64,000 nt of DNA. Source: Lancefieldella parvula_C (GTDB lineage: Bacteria; Actinomycetota; Coriobacteriia; Coriobacteriales; Atopobiaceae). The position numbers and the translations under genes are program-made. The stretch is from NCBI RefSeq assembly GCF_000758945.1, contig NZ_JRND01000019.1, positions 18,244-82,243 on the forward strand, in the 5' to 3' direction. The notes below the pieces were generated by a model. That model did not search any database, was not told where the DNA came from, and saw only the letters and a list, made by a program, of their open reading frames with translations. Below are positions 58,819 through 64,000 of this stretch, one piece after another. How positions within the stretch are numbered: the first letter of the stretch is position 1; each line of letters opens with the position of its first letter.

Positions 58819-60987
58819 CTAAGCAGCCTGTCCTTCAGTTAAAAGCAATTTAACCTCAGAAGGAACATTTAGGTTATGAGCTGCAGTAGTAAGCAGCGAC
58901 CTTGTGTTTGCAAGCGTTACCATAAGTGTCAAAAGGTTGTGCATATATGCAGCAGCACTTACGGTAATAAGACCTGCGACACCTGCAGCAATGAAAGAGC
59001 TGTTCAGTGCAACAATCGTACGATAGTCGGCGTGAATCCTCTTCATTACCTGCTGGCCCAAAAGACGCATGATTACCAGCGATTCAAGCGAATCATTCTT
59101 AATCGAAATATCCGCAACTGCGCGAGCAATATCAGTTGCATCAGACAGAGCCAGTGAAACATCAGAAACAGCCAGAGCAGGTGAATCGTTAATACCATCG
59201 CCTACCATTGCAACGGTGTAGCCCTCCTGCTGGAACTTCTTAACATACTCGCACTTATCCTCTGGGAGAATCTGTGCCACGTAATCGTCAAGACCAAGCT
59301 TCTTTGCAACACTTGCTGCTACGTTTTCTGAGTCACCGGTCAGCATAACCATACGCTTAACGCCAAGAGCGCGAAGCTGTGAAATAGTTGCTGCTGCGTC
59401 TTCTCTTACAGGATCGGTAATACAAATTGCTGCAATAAGCTTTGAGTCCTCGGACATGAAGATAATGGACGAGGTTGGAGCAATCTGTGCAAGGTCGTCC
59501 TGAATTCCCTCGGGCATTGGGGTCTTCTCGTCATCAAAAATGAAGTGAGCAGAACCAATGCAGACCTCTTTGTCGTTAACCTTGGTACGAATACCGTGAG
59601 CAACAACATACTTAACCTCTGCGTGGAACTCGTCTTTGTGCTTGAGGCCACGTACCTTTGCCTCGTTCACAATTGCGCGAGCCATGCTGTGTGGGAAGTG
59701 CTCCTCAATACATGCAGCAAGGCGCAAGAGCTGGTCCTCGGTACGATCGCAGAAGCTGACAATACATTCAACGTGTGGAACTGCCTTTGTCAGCGTGCCT
59801 GTCTTATCAAAGACGATAAGATCTGCTGCAGCGATCTTCTCGAGGTATTTGCCGCCCTTAACCGTCATGCCAAACTTGGCTGCCTCATCCATAGCACTAC
59901 CCACTGCAACAGGAGTAGAAAGCTTAATGGCGCAGGAATAATCAACCATAAGAACGGTCATAGCCTTAGTGATGTTTCGGGTAATGCCCCAAATACCAAA
60001 GAAGGCAAGGAAGCTGTAAGGAACCAATGCATCAGAAAGGCGCTCTGCCTTAGACTGTGCGCCAGCCTTAAGCTCAGCAGACTGTTCAACCATATCAACA
60101 ATGTTGTCGATACGAGACATTCCTGGAGGAGCAGTGACGCTTACCATAAGGTCACCGTCTTCAAGGGCGGTGCCTGCGTAAACGGTTGAGCCAGGCTCTT
60201 TGGTAACAAGGCGAGACTCACCTGTCATGGCAGCCTCGTTCATCTGGCCAATGCCTTCAACAACTTTGCCGTCAACAGGAAGAACGCCACCAGCACGCTG
60301 GTGCAAAATCATGCCCTTCTCAACCTCAGAAAGGGCAATCATAACGTCCTTACCGTCAATACGAGCCCAAACGTTCTCAGAACGAGTGATTAGGCCATCA
60401 CGAAGTGCAAGACGTGCTCGGCTTGCTACGTGGTTCTCCATAGCTGCAGACAGCTCAAGCAAGAACATGACCGTAGATGCATCTGCCCACTCATTTCTTA
60501 GAATTGAAGTGGTGATAGCAGTTGCGTCCAAAACCTCAACAGTCAGCTCTTTCTTAAACAGGCGCTTAACGCCTTCCACGACAAATGGAATGGCGCGGAG
60601 AATAACGTATGCGTAGTTAGCAACTGCGGGTAGTGGCAAAGAGCGCATAATCCAGCGGCGTGCGAATGTGGTCACAACCTCCATCTGGAAACGATTGTTC
60701 TCAAGAGCCATCTCAATTGAGCTGCAGAAGTCTTCAAGGCCTGCCTCTTCTTCTCGTGGCAAGTTCAAGACATCAAAAGCGCCAACAGCCGCAAGTACCT
60801 GATCTCTCTTGAGAGGATCAAACCTTAGCAAGAGAGAGCCGTTTGCCATGTGAACTTCAGCGTGACGAACGCCGTCAACACGCATCAGCTCATAGGAAAT
60901 ACCACGGGCTTCAGCCTCATCAATATGACCCAGGTCGCATTTTGCACGAATGCGACCTGAGATTTCATTAGTAATTGTGAAGCGCAT
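58819..60987 (-). CDS. P1B-type metal-transporting ATPase with atypical membrane motif
   Basis: A 722-residue metal pump. Residues 1-70 have an HMA-like fold without CxxC. The actuator loop has MTGES (254-258), phosphorylation is at D394 in DKTGTLT, and the hinge is GDGINDSPAL (about 618-627). The membrane metal site, usually CPC or SPC, reads DYSCAIKLSTP (Cys 352), lacking proline before Cys. The HP locus is also altered (EEHFPHSMA). These changes suggest a metal other than copper, perhaps manganese or iron, but this is inference. Only three nt separate it from the small gene upstream, and a strong terminator follows. Confidence 0.88.
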   Translation of the reverse strand: MRFTITNEISGRIRAKCDLGHIDEAEARGISYELMRVDGVRHAEVHMANGSLLLRFDPLKRDQVLAAVGAFDVLNLPREEEAGLEDFCSSIEMALENNRFQMEVVTTFARRWIMRSLPLPAVANYAYVILRAIPFVVEGVKRLFKKELTVEVLDATAITTSILRNEWADASTVMFLLELSAAMENHVASRARLALRDGLITRSENVWARIDGKDVMIALSEVEKGMILHQRAGGVLPVDGKVVEGIGQMNEAAMTGESRLVTKEPGSTVYAGTALEDGDLMVSVTAPPGMSRIDNIVDMVEQSAELKAGAQSKAERLSDALVPYSFLAFFGIWGITRNITKAMTVLMVDYSCAIKLSTPVAVGSAMDEAAKFGMTVKGGKYLEKIAAADLIVFDKTGTLTKAVPHVECIVSFCDRTEDQLLRLAACIEEHFPHSMARAIVNEAKVRGLKHKDEFHAEVKYVVAHGIRTKVNDKEVCIGSAHFIFDDEKTPMPEGIQDDLAQIAPTSSIIFMSEDSKLIAAICITDPVREDAAATISQLRALGVKRMVMLTGDSENVAASVAKKLGLDDYVAQILPEDKCEYVKKFQQEGYTVAMVGDGINDSPALAVSDVSLALSDATDIARAVADISIKNDSLESLVIMRLLGQQVMKRIHADYRTIVALNSSFIAAGVAGLITVSAAAYMHNLLTLMVTLANTRSLLTTAAHNLNVPSEVKLLLTEGQAA

Positions 60988-60990
60988 GAA

Positions 60991-61293
60991 TTATGCCTGT
61001 GCGCCCTCTGCATCGATCTGCTTGGTAACCTCAGCGCGGATACCCTCCTCGAGCTCAGCAAGGCGAGCGCGAACAGCAGCGTCAATCTTGGACTCACGGC
61101 GAGCCTCTGCGACAACGTCGTTAGCCTCGTCGACAACATTCTGAGTCTCTGCGGAAACGCGGTCAGTTACGCGAAGACCACATGCAGTTGCCTTGACAGC
61201 TGCCTTGTGAAGAGTGCCGTTAGAAGCAAGACCAGCAACAACGCCAGCAAGTGCAGCGCCACCGGCTGCGAGACACCAATTGTTCAGTTTCAT
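60991..61293 (-). CDS. Small DUF6110-like protein coupled to the P-type ATPase
   Basis: A 100-residue protein with an N-terminal hydrophobic segment (CLAAGGAALAGVVAGLASNG, residues 7-26), then a basic and finally an acidic, highly helical tail (AEARRESKIDAAVRARLAEL). It resembles the DUF6110 family, whose genes often stand just before heavy-metal ATPases. It may be a membrane-associated partner of the pump. It is the first gene of the two-gene operon; family assignment is moderate. Confidence 0.65.
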   Translation of the reverse strand: MKLNNWCLAAGGAALAGVVAGLASNGTLHKAAVKATACGLRVTDRVSAETQNVVDEANDVVAEARRESKIDAAVRARLAELEEGIRAEVTKQIDAEGAQA

Positions 61294-61585
61294 GTAAATC
61301 CCCCATCTGCTTTTTGCAAATTAATCGGTTAATGACCTATTGAAGATAAAATTATTATACGAAAAAAACAAGTGAAAATCATTACTAATTAGTTATCCTA
61401 ATGAAACAATTGTGCACAAGTAATTTCTTACCTGCGAAAACGTTTCCTATGGTTAGCCATGGTATACATATAAATTTTGTGAAGATGCCGCTCCGAGGCG
61501 TTACTTAAATTATTGATATTTGCTCATATAGGCTATCAATTAAATGAAAAAATAACATTCTTTCTATGTCGTTATTGTGAAATTT
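61294..61585. promoter_or_regulatory. Divergent promoter region with TTAGG-type box
   Basis: About 290 bases of AT-rich spacer between the ATPase operon (minus) and gpx (plus). TTAGGATAACTAATTAG (minus strand, 61385-61401) resembles the box at 58687 and the DtxR/IdeR-type consensus. AATGATTTTCA beside it resembles half of a Fur site. No gene is seen. Confidence 0.45.
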
Positions 61586-61601
61586 AAATTGTGTACAATT
61601 T
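61586..61601 (+). promoter_or_regulatory. Candidate OhrR operator ahead of gpx
   Basis: AAATTGT-GT-ACAATTT (61586-61601) has perfect 7-bp arms and is close to AT-rich MarR/OhrR sites built on ACAATT/AATTGT. It lies 95-110 nt upstream of the gpx ATG; TACAAT inside it could serve as a -10, so repression by occlusion is plausible. ohrR is the next gene. Confidence 0.55.
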
Positions 61602-61695
61602 ATTTGTGTTAGGTTACAGCTGCTGGGGTACACTACCCAAAGAAAGTAAGCCATCTAACGCTTCGGACTATCCGTGGCTAGTTGAAAGGAACATC
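61602..61695 (+). other. Leader of gpx with two small hairpins
   Basis: GGGTA-CAC-TACCC (61626-61638) and a compound stem GCCA/TGGC with CGGA-CTA-TCCG (61650-61678) lie in the presumed 5' leader. GAAAGGA precedes the ATG. No known riboswitch is recognised. Confidence 0.4.
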
Positions 61696-62250
61696 ATGGC
61701 AAACACCAATATCTATGACCTCTCCGTAGAAGAGCGTGACGGCTCCGTAACTTCCCTCTCCTCTTTTGATGGTAAGGTTCTTCTGATTGTCAACACTGCA
61801 ACTGGCTGCGGCTTTACCCCACAGTATGAGGATCTTGAGCGCATTTATGCCGCATATAAAGATCAAGGCTTTGAGATTTTAGACTTCCCTTGCAATCAGT
61901 TTGCTGATCAGGCTCCAGAGTCCGATGAAGAGATTCATCAGTTCTGCACTATGAAATTTGGCACCGATTTTCCACAGTTCAAGAAGGGCGACGTTAACGG
62001 AGAGACCGCGAATCCTCTCTTTGAGCGTCTTGCATCAGCTTTCACCTTCCAAGGCTTTGGTAAGGGTATCAAGGCCCTTGCGCTGGACAAATTTGCAAAG
62101 GCAAACAACAAGAAGTTTGGTGACAAGGCTTATATCATGTGGAACTTCACTAAATTCCTTGTAGACCGCCAGGGAAACGTTGTTGCACGCTTTGAGCCAA
62201 CCACCGATATGGCAGAAGTTGAGTCTGCAATTAAAAACCTACTTGCGTAA
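61696..62250 (+). CDS. Glutathione peroxidase-family thiol peroxidase
   Basis: A 184-residue peroxidase. Catalytic Cys is in NTATGCGFTPQY, Gln in FPCNQFADQAPES, Trp/Asn in MWNFTKFLV, the usual Gpx tetrad with Cys instead of selenocysteine. Bacterial members mostly use thioredoxin and reduce organic or hydrogen peroxides. ATG at 61696 follows GAAAGGA; a longer open frame upstream reads through the leader and is not native. It begins a plus-strand unit with ohrR and a CDF exporter. Confidence 0.93.
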   Translation: MANTNIYDLSVEERDGSVTSLSSFDGKVLLIVNTATGCGFTPQYEDLERIYAAYKDQGFEILDFPCNQFADQAPESDEEIHQFCTMKFGTDFPQFKKGDVNGETANPLFERLASAFTFQGFGKGIKALALDKFAKANNKKFGDKAYIMWNFTKFLVDRQGNVVARFEPTTDMAEVESAIKNLLA

Positions 62251-62271
62251 GGCGAGAGGACCGATTTACTC

Positions 62272-62787
62272 ATGAGTTCTTCTCAAAAAGAAATACAGTC
62301 CGTTGCAGCCGCTAGCACTTTTGCTAGCGGCTCTTCTGCACTCGACAACTCCCCCGATATACCCGAGCTTCTCCTTAAAAACCAGCTCTGCTTCCCGCTC
62401 TACAGTGCCTCAAAAGAAGTGGTGCGAAGGTATACGCCGCTGCTTAAGCCCTTTAATTTAACGTATACACAATACATTGCCATGATGGCGCTTTGGGAAC
62501 ATGAATCCTTGGATGTCAAAACCTTAGGTGAGCTCTTATTTCTTGATTCAGGCACCTTGACTCCACTTCTTAAAAAACTTGAGGAGAAGAGCCTTGTACT
62601 GCGTCAAAAAACAAACAAAGACGGACGTCAGCTGATTGTTTCTCTTACCCAAAAAGGCAAAGACCTTAGGCGAGAAATTCAAGTGGTCCCACATCAGATT
62701 GGCTCATGCGTTAATCTTTCGCCCGAAGAAGGCGCTGAGCTTAAACGATTGCTTTTAAAAGTTCTCTCTAACGTTACAGAAAGCTAG
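62272..62787 (+). CDS. ohrR: OhrR-type MarR-family peroxide-sensing repressor
   Basis: A 171-residue repressor. The sensing Cys is at residue 40 in LKNQLCFPLYSASKE, the OhrR hallmark. The winged helix follows: LTYTQYIAMMALWEH, LGELLFLDSGTLTPLLKKLEEKSL split across the recognition helix, and the wing RQKTNKDGRQLI. Oxidation of the Cys by organic hydroperoxide releases DNA. Residues 1-30 are a low-complexity extension, part of which is encoded by a perfect hairpin (62308-62331). It is 21 nt after gpx and 7 nt before the CDF gene. Confidence 0.9.
   Translation: MSSSQKEIQSVAAASTFASGSSALDNSPDIPELLLKNQLCFPLYSASKEVVRRYTPLLKPFNLTYTQYIAMMALWEHESLDVKTLGELLFLDSGTLTPLLKKLEEKSLVLRQKTNKDGRQLIVSLTQKGKDLRREIQVVPHQIGSCVNLSPEEGAELKRLLLKVLSNVTES
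62308..62331 (+). repeat. Hairpin inside the ohrR N-terminal coding region
   Basis: GCCGCTAGCA (62308-62317) pairs perfectly with TGCTAGCGGC (62322-62331) around CTTT, followed by TCTTCTGC. It has the shape of a weak terminator for gpx lying within the start of ohrR, and could lower ohrR expression. Confidence 0.55.
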
Positions 62788-62794
62788 ATTTACT

Positions 62795-63967
62795 ATGACC
62801 CAATCACAGGTAACTATAACCTCTTCTGAACGTGAAACCGCCATAGTACGCACTAGCACCATTGGCATTGTAGCTAATGTTGCTCTTGCGGTATTTAAGG
62901 CTGTCGTAGGCATTTTATCTAACTCAATTGCCGTTACTCTTGATGCAGTGAACAATCTCTCCGATGCAATCTCATCAATCATCACCATTGTGGGAACTAA
63001 ACTCTCTAACAAAAAAGCTGATCGCGAGCATCCTTTTGGTCACGGACGCATCGAATACATCACTACAACAGTAATTGCTGCAATCATTATGTATGCAGGT
63101 ATTTCTTCACTCATCAAATCCATCCAAGGCATCATGGATCCTGTTACACCAGACTATAGTCCCCTATCTTTAGTCATCATTGCAGTAGCTGTGCTGGTAA
63201 AGATTATTTTGGGTCGCTACGTCCGCTCTGTAGGTAATCGCGTAAACTCCGACACCCTTATTGCGTCGGGTTCAGATGCACTTTTTGACGCCACACTCTC
63301 TACTTCTGTTTTAACAGCTGCGCTTATCTTTATCTTTACAAAAATTAGCCTTGAAGCATATGTAGGTGTTGTAATCTCTGGTTTTATTATTAAGGCCTCA
63401 ATCGAATTATTGCAGGGCTCCATTAAAGAAATTATTGGCATGCGTCCCGATGCAGCTCTTTCAACGCTCATTTACAACATTGTGAAAGAGGATCCAGACG
63501 CAGAAGGCGTCTACGACCTTATTATCCACAGCTATGGCCCAGATAAATTTGTTGGCTCATTCCACACTGAGGTTCTTGATACCACTTCAGCTATTGAGAT
63601 TGATACGATGAATAGGCGTCTAAGTACAGAGATTTACAAGCAGACATCAGGCAAAATAATCATTGCTGCTATTGGTATTTATGCGAGAAACACTACCGAT
63701 AATCGCATTGTAAAAATGCGTACTGAAGTAACTGAAATGGCTTTAGCTCATGAAGGTGTTCTTCAAGTTCATGGTTTTATTGCTGACATTGAAAATCAAT
63801 TTATGGCCTTTGATGCAGTCATTGAGTTTGGCTATGACGGTAAGCAAATCGTCCACGATATTATTCATGAAGTAGAAGCATCCTACCCTGACATGAACGT
63901 CTCAGTTCTTTTGGACCGCGATACAAGCGATCTTTCTGAACATGAAGAAGACAGAGACTTGCACTAA
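62795..63967 (+). CDS. Cation diffusion facilitator metal exporter
   Basis: A 390-residue CDF protein with six membrane helices in the first about 215 residues. The transport-site residues are in DAVNNLSDAIS (helix 2) and SDALFDATLS (helix 5), a DxxxD pattern on the second helix pair as in manganese/iron-type CDFs rather than the HxxxD of zinc types. A long cytoplasmic C-domain (about 215-390) has two ferredoxin-like halves, longer than in simple CDFs, and ends in an acidic-His tail. It lies 7 nt after ohrR, linking metal export to peroxide control. Confidence 0.88.
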   Translation: MTQSQVTITSSERETAIVRTSTIGIVANVALAVFKAVVGILSNSIAVTLDAVNNLSDAISSIITIVGTKLSNKKADREHPFGHGRIEYITTTVIAAIIMYAGISSLIKSIQGIMDPVTPDYSPLSLVIIAVAVLVKIILGRYVRSVGNRVNSDTLIASGSDALFDATLSTSVLTAALIFIFTKISLEAYVGVVISGFIIKASIELLQGSIKEIIGMRPDAALSTLIYNIVKEDPDAEGVYDLIIHSYGPDKFVGSFHTEVLDTTSAIEIDTMNRRLSTEIYKQTSGKIIIAAIGIYARNTTDNRIVKMRTEVTEMALAHEGVLQVHGFIADIENQFMAFDAVIEFGYDGKQIVHDIIHEVEASYPDMNVSVLLDRDTSDLSEHEEDRDLH

Positions 63968-64000
63968 AAGCAAGTAAATACATCTTAAAAAGGGGCGAGC

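Noticed and set aside
61591..61695. 35-codon N-terminal extension of the glutathione peroxidase
   Set aside because: It runs through the structured leader and lacks a ribosome site; the internal ATG has GAAAGGA.

Overview
The window looks like chromosomal DNA of a low-to-mid GC host-associated actinobacterium of the Coriobacteriia, most like Atopobium/Lancefieldella. This is judged from protein style, the actinobacterial rapZ-whiA-gap-pgk-tpiA-secG block, fused ABC-transporter ATPases and Tat-type lipoprotein binding proteins; no 16S gene is present, so genus is inference. No CRISPR array, tRNA, rRNA, insertion sequence or phage gene was seen.

Layout. 1-3485 (minus): end of a peptide ABC operon (oppB, oppC, fused OppD-OppF cut by the window edge). 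3908-9391 (minus): rapZ, whiA, gap, pgk, tpiA, secG, with hairpin terminators between several genes. 9438-19962 (minus): a sialic acid locus with a Sat-type ABC transporter (binding protein, permease, fused permease-ATPase, ATPase), two AXE1-family esterases (one lacking the serine nucleophile), a NanA-like lyase, NanK and NanE. 20385-21881: a tandem pair of small membrane-anchored proteins of unknown function with a remnant ORF between them. 22091-29664 (minus): a repair/envelope operon uvrA-ybaK-murJ-uvrC plus a 77-codon gene. 29819-30280: YhcH (NanQ type).

30399-34218 (plus): Mrp ATPase and two flavoproteins. uvrB (minus) follows, with a good LexA box, then an orphan TPR protein (plus), coaE, an SsuABC-like ABC transporter, an M42 peptidase, PepT and a C26 glutamine hydrolase. 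45463-53083: a second peptide uptake region (oppA plus-strand; oppA-B-C-D-F minus-strand). An LPXTG wall protein and rpsA come next.

56768-63967: a metal/redox region. A minus-strand set (DUF6110-like protein, P1B-type ATPase, DUF3793, flavodoxin, HMA protein) has a structured leader and shared candidate operators. A plus-strand operon carries glutathione peroxidase, OhrR and a CDF metal exporter.

The biology is that of a fermentative mucosal organism living on host glycans and peptides: sialic acid capture feeding ManNAc-6-P and GlcNAc-6-P into glycolysis, several oligopeptide importers with cytosolic peptidases, and defence against metal and peroxide stress. The most notable points are the sialic acid block sitting between uvrC and rapZ, the degenerate second esterase, the apparent absence of yvcK, and the candidate RNA pseudoknot ahead of the DUF3793 gene.
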